From the NCBI GenBank assembly GCA_900320515.1, contig ONSJ01000017.1, positions 1 through 36,418 of the forward strand: a stretch of 36,418 nucleotides of DNA, written 5' to 3'. The translations under genes and the position numbers were made by a program. The stretch is from an uncultured Methanobrevibacter sp. (lineage in GTDB: Archaea > Methanobacteriota > Methanobacteria > Methanobacteriales > Methanobacteriaceae). Positions within the stretch are counted from its first letter, which is position 1; each line of letters opens with the position of its first letter. The notes below the pieces were generated by a model. It ran no database searches, was not told the DNA's origin, and saw nothing but the letters and a program-made list of their open reading frames with translations. Below, piece after piece: positions 1-8,468 of this stretch.

Positions 1-1230
1 AAATCTTCAAAGTCTAAAAATTCAGTTAAAGCTAGTTTTGGCGGAGATAATCAGTTCAAGTCCTCTTCTAAAAAATTCAACGTTTATGTGATAAAGAAAT
101 CACTTTCAATCAATATTGCTAATTCCAAATTTCTCACAAACGGTTTCATAAGGGTTTACCTGAAATCTTCCTGCAAGGCATTGTCCAAAAAAAGGGTGAC
201 CGTGTATGTTGGAGGTAAGAAATTCGCTCTTAAGACCAGTTCAGAGGGTATTGCGGTCTTCAAGCCGGTGGTTAATGAAGGTCATTATACGGTTAAGGCC
301 AAATATGGCAAATATTACTCAGCCAAGTACCTCAAATGTTACGAAGGCAATGTAAAGGACCCTTTAAGGGAAAACATTACATATAAGAATGGAAAACCGG
401 ACATTGACCTCATGCCAGGAAATTATGTGATGGGTGATGGAAATGCCAAATACACCCTTAAGAAATCACAGTATCGTGAAGTCTTGAAAAGGGATAGCTA
501 TTGTCTGTTTTTATTTAATAAGTTGACTAAATATACGTTCTTTAAAACAAAGTCCCATCCTAAGCTATACCATATAATCAAACGTGAAAAGTGGAATGTC
601 ATCGAAAGGGCAATCAACGCCAAAATGGTCAAGAAGAACAAGGCTGGCTATTGGCCGGGCAAGATATCAGTTTCACTTAAGGGCAAATCATATAAATATC
701 CTCTGGTAAGGGATGCCCAGAATAACGGCCATACATGTGGTCCGACTTCATGCAGCATGTGCAGCCAGGTCCTGAAAAATTATGTCTGTGAAAGATACCT
801 TGCAAAACTATCCAAAACTGACCGTTACGGAACCAGCTGTGACGCCATGATCAAGGCATTGAAGAAGAATAATTTCGTTGCCACATATTTCTACAAATCC
901 TCATTTGGAAAGGCATTGAATGAAGTCAAAAAGGGCGGTGCAGCTTTGATTTTCCATGCATACAATCATTACGTAAGCATTTTGGACATCAGCAAGAACG
1001 GCAAGAAGGTTTTGGTGAGCAATTCATATGGCACTTATGACAATATTCCGACAGGATGGGTAAAGGTCAGCTATATGAAAAAGAAATTCTCCAACATTGA
1101 CGAAAGCCTGATTGTCAAACTGAATTATAAATTGTCCGATTCAATGATAAACAGTATTGGCTGTTACTATACAAGCATGGGCAAAAATTGGGTTGCTCAA
1201 AATACTCACCAGTCAATCGGAAGGGTATGA
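1..1230 (+). CDS. Adhesin-like surface protein, 3' part, with C39-like cysteine peptidase domain
   Basis: The reading frame is open from base 1, so the 5' part lies outside the window; a GTG at 88 is internal. The first ~120 codons are Lys-rich Ig-like beta-sandwich repeats of the type found in methanogen adhesin-like proteins. The C-terminal half carries a papain-like cysteine peptidase signature. Cys is at codon 246 in HTCGPTSCSM, His at codon 323 in AYNHYVSILD, and Asn at codon 341 in VSNSYG, giving Cys-His-Asn order and spacing as in C39-type peptidases. Pseudomurein endoisopeptidases (C71) have a related fold, so a wall-acting or self-processing role is possible. No C-terminal membrane anchor is visible. 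The peptidase fold is inferred from motifs only; the substrate is unknown. Confidence 0.75.
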   Translation, partial: KSSKSKNSVKASFGGDNQFKSSSKKFNVYVIKKSLSINIANSKFLTNGFIRVYLKSSCKALSKKRVTVYVGGKKFALKTSSEGIAVFKPVVNEGHYTVKAKYGKYYSAKYLKCYEGNVKDPLRENITYKNGKPDIDLMPGNYVMGDGNAKYTLKKSQYREVLKRDSYCLFLFNKLTKYTFFKTKSHPKLYHIIKREKWNVIERAINAKMVKKNKAGYWPGKISVSLKGKSYKYPLVRDAQNNGHTCGPTSCSMCSQVLKNYVCERYLAKLSKTDRYGTSCDAMIKALKKNNFVATYFYKSSFGKALNEVKKGGAALIFHAYNHYVSILDISKNGKKVLVSNSYGTYDNIPTGWVKVSYMKKKFSNIDESLIVKLNYKLSDSMINSIGCYYTSMGKNWVAQNTHQSIGRV

Positions 1231-1348
1231 TGAGTTTTTCATTTTTTTCTAAAGCAATGTTTCAAAATGGAAAATATTTTATCATTTCTTTTAGAAATAT
1301 GTAATCAGAATATGCTGATGTGCTGTTATTCGTGTGATAGGAAATCCG

Positions 1349-1783
1349 GTGATTAGTTTGTGGAATTTGATTTGGCCTATTTTGATTGTAATACTTGCGA
1401 ATACATTCTATAATGTGTGCATGAAATCGATGCCATCTGATGTCAATCCGTTCGGCGCATTGATGGTTACCTATTTGGTTGCAGCATTGATTTCAGGAAT
1501 GATTTTCGTATATTCTGTTGGACCATCAAATATGAGTGCAGGACTGTCTAAAATCAACTGGACATCTGTCGTTTTGGCATTGGCAATTGTAGGACTTGAA
1601 GTCGGATACGTATTTGTATATCGTGCCGGTTGGGCGGTAAGTTCCGCTTCAGTTGTTGCAAACATTGGTCTTGCATGTGTCCTGGTCTTTGTAGGATATT
1701 TTTTGTACAGGGAAAACGTTTCAATCAATCAGATTATTGGAATAATTGTTTGCATGTTTGGTTTGGTTTTGATTAATATTTAA
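1349..1783 (+). CDS. Half-size EamA/DMT-type membrane protein
   Basis: About 144 residues with four strongly hydrophobic segments (roughly residues 5-25, 36-57, 72-93 and 98-140) and the Gly-rich last helix typical of EamA/DMT transporters (IGIIVCMFGLVLINI). It has half the helices of a ten-TM EamA transporter, so it would have to act as a dimer, as small DMT proteins do. Start: the longest frame begins at GTG 1334 without a ribosome binding site. GTG 1349 has AGGA about 7 bases upstream and is preferred. The zinc-ribbon gene follows after 11 bases, so the two are probably cotranscribed. Substrate unknown. Confidence 0.65.
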   Translation: MISLWNLIWPILIVILANTFYNVCMKSMPSDVNPFGALMVTYLVAALISGMIFVYSVGPSNMSAGLSKINWTSVVLALAIVGLEVGYVFVYRAGWAVSSASVVANIGLACVLVFVGYFLYRENVSINQIIGIIVCMFGLVLINI

Positions 1784-1794
1784 AAGGTGATAAT

Positions 1795-1896
1795 ATGAGA
1801 TGTCCGGTATGTGGTGCATGGGTAGAGGAAGGAGAAGAGTATTGTCCAAATTGTGGGTATGATGTTTACTGCATTGATGAGGAAGACAATTTTTAG
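1795..1896 (+). CDS. 33-residue double-CxxC zinc-ribbon protein
   Basis: ATG 1795 has an excellent ribosome binding site (AAGGTGAT, 1784-1791) and runs to TAG at 1894. The peptide has two knuckles, CPVCG near the N terminus (Cys3, Cys6) and CPNCG (Cys17, Cys20), followed by an acidic tail. This is a complete four-Cys zinc ribbon with almost nothing else. Such mini zinc ribbons are common as single domains in larger proteins; as a free protein its partner (protein or nucleic acid) is unknown. It lies 11 bases after the EamA-like gene and directly before a decayed copy of itself. Confidence 0.7.
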   Translation: MRCPVCGAWVEEGEEYCPNCGYDVYCIDEEDNF

Positions 1897-1908
1897 GGTG
1901 GCAAAATA

Positions 1909-2019
1909 CTGAACTGCCCTATATATTGATCTTGGATTGATTCCGGTGATCCATTTTGCCCGGAATGTGGATATGGCTGTTCTGAGGATGATTTATTGAT
2001 TGACATAAAATTTTTATAG
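1909..2019 (+). pseudogene. Decayed tandem copy of the mini zinc-ribbon gene
   Basis: Reading from CTG 1909 gives N-C-P-I-Y-stop, then S-W-I-D-S-G-D-P-F-C-P-E-C-G-Y-G-C to TAG at 2017. This aligns residue by residue with the intact 1795-1896 protein (CPVCGAWVEEGEEYCPNCGYDVYC). The expected Cys-Gly (TGT GGA) has become TAT TGA at 1924-1929, giving one lost ligand and a stop. The start ATG appears as CTG. GGTGG remains at 1897-1901 as a relic ribosome binding site. Alignment was by eye; the copy cannot make the full protein. Confidence 0.65.
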
Positions 2020-2041
2020 TATTTTTTCATTAAATTATAAT

Positions 2042-2479
2042 ATGAGCAGGCAGGCCTATGTTAACAAAGATATCCCAATAACTCAAATTCGCCGTGTAAA
2101 ACGTGATTTGCAGAAATTTGTTGAGTTATATGAGAAAGTGACATTTATAGAAGAGTTGTATTGTGATGAAACTGTCAAATCTGCAATGGAACGTAGGGGA
2201 AAAACTCCTCAAACAGGTTATAAATGGTTGAAATCATGGAATGATGAGGGCTTTGATGGGCTGTTTAGAAAGGAAGGATCAGGAAGAATTTCCAAATTGT
2301 CAGATTATCAACTGGAAATTTTAAAGAAAAACATTACTGTAAAGGGTTTGTCAACTGTTTCTGAAATTAAAAATGAAATTCAAAGAGAATTTAGAGTTAC
2401 TTACTCTGAAAGGCACTTGCGTAGGTTGATTTTTGATTTGGGTCTTTTGGACATTATCAATTCAAACAAAATTAAATAA
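2042..2479 (+). CDS. Orphan IS630-type helix-turn-helix protein (no DDE domain)
   Basis: 145 residues containing the two consecutive helix-turn-helix modules found at the N terminus of IS630-family transposases: an HTH_29-like part (about residues 25-85, with TGYKWLKSWNDEGFDGLF) and an HTH_33-like part (about 95-138, STVSEIKNEIQREFRVTYSERHLRRL). The catalytic DDE_3 domain that should follow is absent: the frame stops at 2479 and the next 200 bases show no transposase sequence. It may be a transposase remnant or a domesticated DNA-binding protein. There is no ribosome binding site, but a TATA-like TTTATAGTATT lies ~26 bases upstream of ATG, so a leaderless transcript is plausible. The MFS exporter lies downstream on the same strand. 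Confidence 0.65.
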   Translation: MSRQAYVNKDIPITQIRRVKRDLQKFVELYEKVTFIEELYCDETVKSAMERRGKTPQTGYKWLKSWNDEGFDGLFRKEGSGRISKLSDYQLEILKKNITVKGLSTVSEIKNEIQREFRVTYSERHLRRLIFDLGLLDIINSNKIK

Positions 2480-2690
2480 TCATTTACATATACTTTTTTA
2501 TGTCCATTCACTTTTTTTAATAATGTTTTTTCAGTAAAATATATTACACTTCCTCTTATTTCTATTTTGAATTCGATTTGATTATTTGATTGTTCAATAA
2601 TAAGGTTATTTTTATATCAAAATGTTTTATAAATTAAGTTTATATAATATTTTTGATTAATATATTTCTAGAACTACAAGAGTGTGTATT

Positions 2691-4076
2691 ATGAATGAAA
2701 ACATAGACCGAGGAATGTCAACATTAATTATTTTCATTATTGCGGCGGCCATATTGAGCGCTGCCCAGAGTGTAGTGACAACAGCTGTTGCAGGGATAAT
2801 GGCTGATTTCCATATTCCTTCGACAACAGCACAATGGATTTATTCTTCATTTTTGCTTGTATTGGGTGTTATGATACCTTTATCTGCATTTTTTACCCGC
2901 AGATTTAAAGTGAAAACAATTTTGATAGCTTCGTTGTTTCTATTTTTAATAGGATCTGTTTTGGCATATTTTGCCCCGAACATTGAGGTATTGATTCTGG
3001 CAAGAGTGATTCAGGCCTGCGGATCTGGAATATTGCTTCCAATTACTCAAATCGTATTGTTCAAGGTTATCCCTGAGGAAAAGTGGCAAGTTTATATGGG
3101 ACTTTTCGGATTCATCATAGGAATTGCCCCTGCATTGGCTCCAACAGCCGGAGGATTCATAATCGATTCCGTCGGATGGAGGTCAATCTTTCTGATATTT
3201 GCAATAATGATTGCAGTATTGATTTTAGTGGCAGCTGTTGTGGTTAAACTTGAATTTGAAACAGGACATTATCCGCTGGACATCGCTTCACTTATACTTA
3301 GTGTGCTTGCATGTGTTGGCATAATGTTTGGATTTTCAAATGTTGCCCAGAACGGATTTGACTTGGTTTGGGTGATATTGCCTATTGTAATCGGTACTGT
3401 GTCTCTTGTGCTGTTTTCGAAAAGGCAGTTCGGCATTGAAACTCCATTGCTTGACTTGCATGCCCTTAAAAATAAGTATTTCTTCTTTGGAACAATGTTT
3501 TCAGCGATTTTATACTTTACCATGTGTGGATTGAATGTTATCATGCCGCTGTTTGCACAAAGCATAGCAAATTATGATGCAACAACAGCAGGAATAATAC
3601 TGCTTCCGGCAACCCTTGTGATGATTGTGTTCAACTTTATCGGTCCGTTGATGGCCAACAAGTTCGGTGTTCGCAAGGTATTGCTTTTATCATGTCTCTT
3701 CTCCATTGTAGGTTATCTGGTGATGATGACATATACAAGATCAACATCCGTGGAGTATATGGTCGTAACTCAGATTGTTCGTGCAATCGGTGCGGGATTA
3801 GGATTGATGCCTGCAGTTACATGGACAATTGCAGTTGTTTCAGGTGATGTTGAGGATGCAACAGCAATCAACAACACCGTAAGGCAAATCATAGGTGCAA
3901 TCGGTTCAGCGATTGCAGTTGTGTTGATGGCTGTGTTTGCAGGAGGAAATGTGGGTCATAACTCCATTTCAGTATCTGCATTTGCGCAAACTTCACTTGT
4001 GATGTCAATTCTTGCCGTCATTATGGCGGTGATTGTGGTATTATACATTAAGGATGAGATTCACGATTTAATGTGA
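2691..4076 (+). CDS. MFS transporter, DHA2 (EmrB/QacA-like) drug exporter type
   Basis: 461 residues and very hydrophobic, with about 14 membrane segments as in DHA2 drug:H+ antiporters. Visible signatures are a motif-A-like loop after the second helix (FFTRRFKVKTI), LARVIQACGSGILLP in the fourth helix, and an antiporter motif-C region (GIAPALAPTAGG) followed by GWRSIFLIF. The longest frame starts at GTG 2682; ATG 2691 is preferred. A TATA-like box (TTTATATAATATTT) lies at about 2639-2652. It probably exports toxic hydrophobic compounds; the substrate cannot be told from sequence. It stands alone, preceded by the orphan helix-turn-helix protein, which could regulate it, though nothing in the sequence proves that. 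Confidence 0.85.
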   Translation: MNENIDRGMSTLIIFIIAAAILSAAQSVVTTAVAGIMADFHIPSTTAQWIYSSFLLVLGVMIPLSAFFTRRFKVKTILIASLFLFLIGSVLAYFAPNIEVLILARVIQACGSGILLPITQIVLFKVIPEEKWQVYMGLFGFIIGIAPALAPTAGGFIIDSVGWRSIFLIFAIMIAVLILVAAVVVKLEFETGHYPLDIASLILSVLACVGIMFGFSNVAQNGFDLVWVILPIVIGTVSLVLFSKRQFGIETPLLDLHALKNKYFFFGTMFSAILYFTMCGLNVIMPLFAQSIANYDATTAGIILLPATLVMIVFNFIGPLMANKFGVRKVLLLSCLFSIVGYLVMMTYTRSTSVEYMVVTQIVRAIGAGLGLMPAVTWTIAVVSGDVEDATAINNTVRQIIGAIGSAIAVVLMAVFAGGNVGHNSISVSAFAQTSLVMSILAVIMAVIVVLYIKDEIHDLM

Positions 4077-4309
4077 ATTCATTTTTATTTTTTTTAAACA
4101 TCGATATGATTTAATTTATAAATCAATTTTTACTTTTTTAAGTATTTTAATTATTTTAATCATAAATTACCTATTATATGTTATTTTTTTGAAATTCTTA
4201 TTTTAAATTAAAATGGGCAATAATATATACTATTAAAAATTATATATTATATTATGAGGATTATTTTCAATAATTAATTCTTACAAATTGGACTTAAAGG
4301 AGGTGAAAA

Positions 4310-6430
4310 ATGAATAAAAAACTAATGATTATCGGGCTTCTTGCATTGACATTACTAACGCTGAATGTTTGTGCTGCTCAGGAAATCGATAATTCCACTG
4401 CGGTCAATGACACATTGTCCATTTCAGATGAACCAATTCTTGATGCAACTAATGACGCTCATGTTCTTGAAGCGTCAAAGACCAATACTCATCTTGAAGT
4501 TGCAGGTCAAACAAATTTTGACGTTATCGGTGATTATTTTAAGGTGAAATTATTGGACGGCAATAATAACGCTCTTAAAAATACCAAGGTAATATTTACT
4601 GTAAACGGCAAAAGCTATAATCAGAATACTGATTCTTCAGGCATTGCCAAGCTGCAAATCCGATTAAATGACGGATCTTATAATATAGTCTCCAAATTTG
4701 CAGGAAATTCGAATTACAATGCTGCGTCTCTGACCACCAAAATCACAATGGACAATATCAGAGAAGTTGAAAGTGGAATGAGCAATGCCCAAATTCAAAG
4801 CATTATAGACAATGCCAAGGCAAACAACGTTATATTATTTAAAGGTTCAAGTTATTCAAATGTCAATTTGATTATCACAAAATGCTTGACACTGCAGAGC
4901 AATGTTGGAACCACTTTGAAATTAGGTTCATCATCTCCTGTGATTACCATTAAAGGTTCTAAGGCCTCCTTATCAAAAGTTAAAGGATTCAAGATTGAGG
5001 GTGCAGGTGATGGTATTGAGGTTGACGGTGCAGATTATGTTAGCATTTATAATAATGACATTGCCTGTAAGGGCAATGGTGTTGTTGGTGTGAACACCAA
5101 ATATCTTAACATTACCAAAAATGACATCGTTAAAAACTCAAAAAGTGGAATAAGTATTGCACAATCAAGTTACTCCTATATTTTTAACAATAAGGTTACC
5201 AATAACGGTGCAAATGGTATTGAAGTGGCCAAATCAAGCAATGTTTTCATTCATGGAAACACCATTTCAAGCAACGGTAAAAATGGAATTAATTTGGACA
5301 GTAAAGTCAACGGCAAAAATTATGGTAGCGGACCTTCAAATGTCCACATCAATAAAAATACAATCACCAAAAATGGAAATGATGGTATTTTGGTTCAAAA
5401 TGCTGGAGACAATTTAAATATAAAGTCCAATACTATCCAATCAAATGAGATGAATGGTATTTCATTGGCACATGTTGGAAATAACGTAATCCAGTCTAAT
5501 GTGATAACATCAAATGGGGATAACGGTATAAAATTCTTTGACAAGTATGTCCGGCCTAATAAGCAGGATATTAGTTATAATGCACTTTTCGGCAATTCAC
5601 ACATGGAAGTTGAAGCCAAGGATACCTATTATCAGGATAACGGCGAAAGACTGGAGTTAGGTGACAATTGGTATACTGATAGAGCAGGAATCTGTCCGAA
5701 AATCAAGACAAACAATATTAAATTTACTGTTAGTCAAATTGGCCCTAATAAGTATCAGGCCACATTTCTGGATTCAAACGGAAATATTGCAAGTTTGCTT
5801 CCCGACAGGACCATTACATATACTACAAATGATGGTCAGAAGGTAAGTATTACAATCCGGGGTGGTGCTGGAGTATTTACCGTGAATGCCAAAGATGGTG
5901 ATAATGTAAAGGCAACTGTGGATAACTCCGATAGGGATAATGTTCATGATGCAAACACAAAAAGTTCCAAAGAAATCAACGGTAAATCCCCTGAATACAA
6001 CTATCCGGATATTCCACAATATGAATTATATGAGGATATAGGTAGTGGCAGTGGCCAGGGCAGTGGAAATGGTCAAGGTGGCGGTAATGGACAAGGCGGA
6101 AGCGGTAACGGAAATTCCCAACAGGGAAAAGGTGAAAATATCGGCAACAGTACCCATAGCCAAAACATGGACCCTTCTAACAGTGCAAATAATCAGCCAA
6201 ATCAGGTGTCACAGCCTGAAAGTGCCCAAGTCACTTCACAGGCTGGAGCATCCGATGCGGGCCAGTCCAGTGACTCAAGTTCAGGACCTCAATCTGTTGT
6301 AAAACAAATTATAATTGATGAAGATGAATTTTTTAAAGTTTCTGGAATTTCATTTATAATATTGTTAATAATTTTGACAATAGGATTGTATTATCGTGAA
6401 GATATACGCGAAATGAAATCCAAATTATGA
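4310..6430 (+). CDS. Adhesin-like protein: Ig-like domain, beta-helix, C-terminal membrane anchor
   Basis: 706 residues. There is a signal peptide at residues 1-22 and an Ig-like domain at ~58-150. A right-handed parallel beta-helix (NosD/pectate-lyase-like repeats of the form NGI.....N.I..N) covers ~155-430. A post-helix domain at ~440-560 contains LGDNWY and CPKI (Cys462). A Gly/Ser/Gln-rich spacer spans ~580-665, followed by one membrane helix (~677-695) and a short charged tail, so the protein is anchored by its C terminus with the helix outside the cell. The ribosome binding site is very strong (AAGGAGGTGA, 4297-4306). The post-helix domain recurs twice in the protein encoded at 19929-23945. 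It is probably a cell-surface binding protein; the ligand is unknown. Confidence 0.85.
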   Translation: MNKKLMIIGLLALTLLTLNVCAAQEIDNSTAVNDTLSISDEPILDATNDAHVLEASKTNTHLEVAGQTNFDVIGDYFKVKLLDGNNNALKNTKVIFTVNGKSYNQNTDSSGIAKLQIRLNDGSYNIVSKFAGNSNYNAASLTTKITMDNIREVESGMSNAQIQSIIDNAKANNVILFKGSSYSNVNLIITKCLTLQSNVGTTLKLGSSSPVITIKGSKASLSKVKGFKIEGAGDGIEVDGADYVSIYNNDIACKGNGVVGVNTKYLNITKNDIVKNSKSGISIAQSSYSYIFNNKVTNNGANGIEVAKSSNVFIHGNTISSNGKNGINLDSKVNGKNYGSGPSNVHINKNTITKNGNDGILVQNAGDNLNIKSNTIQSNEMNGISLAHVGNNVIQSNVITSNGDNGIKFFDKYVRPNKQDISYNALFGNSHMEVEAKDTYYQDNGERLELGDNWYTDRAGICPKIKTNNIKFTVSQIGPNKYQATFLDSNGNIASLLPDRTITYTTNDGQKVSITIRGGAGVFTVNAKDGDNVKATVDNSDRDNVHDANTKSSKEINGKSPEYNYPDIPQYELYEDIGSGSGQGSGNGQGGGNGQGGSGNGNSQQGKGENIGNSTHSQNMDPSNSANNQPNQVSQPESAQVTSQAGASDAGQSSDSSSGPQSVVKQIIIDEDEFFKVSGISFIILLIILTIGLYYREDIREMKSKL

Positions 6431-6525
6431 TTTTCATCTCTTTTTTCTTTTTTTTCTAGTTTTATAAAAAATTATTTAAAAGATTTTAAATAAATATCAT
6501 ATTATCTTACCTTTGGAGGAGTAAT

Positions 6526-7647
6526 ATGAATAAAAGCGATTTGAAAAGAAATTATTTTATGCTTAAAGGCCCACTCGCCAAAAAAGGTTATGATTGGTGG
6601 TGGCATTCATTCACTGGCTACAATAAAAAAACCGGTGAGGCAAGACCATTTTTCATCGAATACTTTACATGCAACCCGGCATTGGCTGAAGAGGAGCCTG
6701 TCCTTGGTCAAGACCCTGAAAACCAAAAAGCAGGAAAACAACCGTCATATTGTATGATTAAGGCCGGTGCATATGGTAAAGATCCAAAGCAGATTCATAA
6801 TTTTTATTCAATGAAATACTTCAACTGCCCTGATGATGAGCTGAACATACAGGTTGGGGACTGCAGTTTGACGGAAACACATATGAGCGGATTTTCAAGG
6901 GTGTCTGAAGAGGATGCCAAAAATCACCCAGAATACATGTCTGATGCAGGAGACATGATGTGGGATTTGGATATTGACAAACAAATCACATTCAATGTGG
7001 GTTATGGTGCAAGCTCATTATTCAGAAAACTGAATTCATTTGAAATGTTCTGGCATGCGGAAGGAATCAAGACCCAATACAGCGGAACTGTCTGGCTGGA
7101 TGGTGAGGAATATGAAGTGATTCCTGAAAAGTCCTATGGATATGCCGATAAAAACTGGGGAGGAAACTTTACCTCACCTTGGCTTTGGATTTCCTCATGC
7201 AATATAACAAGCCTCATCAGCGGTAAAAAACTGAATAACTCTGCTTTTGAAGCAGGAGGCGGAAGGCCAAAGGCATTTGGTATTGAACTTCCTCGTAAAC
7301 TCCTAATCGGATTTTACTATGAAGGAACAATGTATGAATACAACTTCGCCAGATTCTGGAATATGGTAAAGATAGACTTTGATTTCCAGGAAGGGGAAGA
7401 CGTTCACACATGGCATGTCAATGCAAGCAACAGAAACTCAAGAATGGAACTGGTGCTTTACTGTAAGCGTGATGAAATGATGCTTTTCAACTATGAATCA
7501 CCAGACGGTAAAAAACGACACAACCGCCTATGGAATGGTGGAAGCGGATACGGCGAAATCAAGCTATACAAAAAGGACGGAACATTAATTGACCATGTTA
7601 AGATAGAAAACGCTGGCTGTGAATACGGGGAGTATGATGACGAATGA
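6526..7647 (+). CDS. Tocopherol cyclase family protein
   Basis: 373 residues, soluble, rich in Trp, Tyr and Gly, without signal peptide. It has the hallmarks of the tocopherol-cyclase family (lipocalin-like two-barrel proteins): an N-terminal LKGPLAKKGYDWWWHSFTGY region and a central YGYADKNWGGNFTSPWLWIS segment matching the family's Y-A-(E/D)-K-N-W-G motif. In plants and cyanobacteria the enzyme closes the chromanol ring of tocopherol. Methanogens make no tocopherol, so the substrate is likely a different isoprenoid or a quinone-like lipid. The ribosome binding site is GGAGGAG at 6513-6519. Its stop codon overlaps the start of the next gene, a phytol/dolichol-kinase relative, which supports action on a polyprenyl or phytyl-like lipid. 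Family assignment is fairly sure; function is inference. Confidence 0.75.
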   Translation: MNKSDLKRNYFMLKGPLAKKGYDWWWHSFTGYNKKTGEARPFFIEYFTCNPALAEEEPVLGQDPENQKAGKQPSYCMIKAGAYGKDPKQIHNFYSMKYFNCPDDELNIQVGDCSLTETHMSGFSRVSEEDAKNHPEYMSDAGDMMWDLDIDKQITFNVGYGASSLFRKLNSFEMFWHAEGIKTQYSGTVWLDGEEYEVIPEKSYGYADKNWGGNFTSPWLWISSCNITSLISGKKLNNSAFEAGGGRPKAFGIELPRKLLIGFYYEGTMYEYNFARFWNMVKIDFDFQEGEDVHTWHVNASNRNSRMELVLYCKRDEMMLFNYESPDGKKRHNRLWNGGSGYGEIKLYKKDGTLIDHVKIENAGCEYGEYDDE

Positions 7648-8342
7648 TATTCACAGACATAATTGCGTTAATAATAGTATATGTTTATGTGGCGGTCATT
7701 TTCGTTGTAGCTGAAATGGTTTTAAAGACAAGGCCTGAAGTTTCACGTAAGTTTCTCCACATTATGGTAGGTAACATGATATTTGCCATGCCGTTTTTCT
7801 CAGATCCATGGGTAATGGTCTGGTTTTTAACACTGCCTATCACAATAGGACTGTTCTTTTTAACCGAATACTCACCAGTCAAAATAGAAAACAGCGTAAC
7901 CGAATCAGGTCATGCACTGGGATTGTTTTTCTATGCACTGATTTGGACAGTATTGATTGCGGTATTTGCAACAATCGCTCCTGCAAACGACCCTAAATTC
8001 TTCATATGGATTGTGGCACTGGCTATCGTTCCTATGGTTTATGGTGACGGATTTGCAGCATTGATCGGTCAAAAATTCGGAAAAGTCAAATACACAATTT
8101 TTGGAGGTACAAAATCCCTTGAAGGATCACTAACCATGTTTGTCATTACCTCCGTGATGAGCGTATTTGTCTGGATGGTTTTCACATCAATCGGTTGTAC
8201 AATGCCTGAATTCAATCTGGTCAACATATTGCTGATTTCGGCTGTGGCAACAATATGTGAAGCTTTCAGTTATGGTGGAATTGACAACCTGACAGTTCCT
8301 GCAGTAACTTCAATCTTATATTATCTGGTGGCTGTATTATAG
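7644..8342 (+). CDS. Phytol/dolichol kinase family membrane protein
   Basis: 232 residues with about seven membrane helices. Family signatures are SRKFLHIMVGNM near the N terminus, then the CTP-binding-type region YGDGFAALIGQKFGK, then GGTKSLEGSLTMF, and a C-terminal EAFSYGGIDNLTVP. These match the SEC59/VTE5 (COG0170) family, which phosphorylates dolichol or phytol with CTP at a membrane. The ATG overlaps the TGA of the tocopherol-cyclase-like gene (ATGA, 7644-7647), so translation is coupled. In an archaeon the natural substrate could be dolichol, geranylgeraniol or another saturated isoprenoid alcohol from lipid turnover. Confidence 0.8.
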   Translation: MIFTDIIALIIVYVYVAVIFVVAEMVLKTRPEVSRKFLHIMVGNMIFAMPFFSDPWVMVWFLTLPITIGLFFLTEYSPVKIENSVTESGHALGLFFYALIWTVLIAVFATIAPANDPKFFIWIVALAIVPMVYGDGFAALIGQKFGKVKYTIFGGTKSLEGSLTMFVITSVMSVFVWMVFTSIGCTMPEFNLVNILLISAVATICEAFSYGGIDNLTVPAVTSILYYLVAVL

Positions 8343-8409
8343 CTGCCAATTTCAATTCTTATTTTTTGCATTTCACTGGCCAATTTTTGCATCTTGGAAA
8401 CATCGCCAA

Positions 8410-8468
8410 ATAGCCATTTATATAGACTTTTACCAAGTTATATTATCGAATGGTTGATAGGTGAAAAA
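8410..8468 (+). promoter_or_regulatory. Promoter of the LytTR operon
   Basis: A TATA-box sequence (ATTTATATAG, about 8415-8424) lies ~45 bases before the first ATG, and GATAGGTGAAA at 8455-8465 is the ribosome binding site. No clear LytTR-type direct repeat was recognised by eye. Confidence 0.4.
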
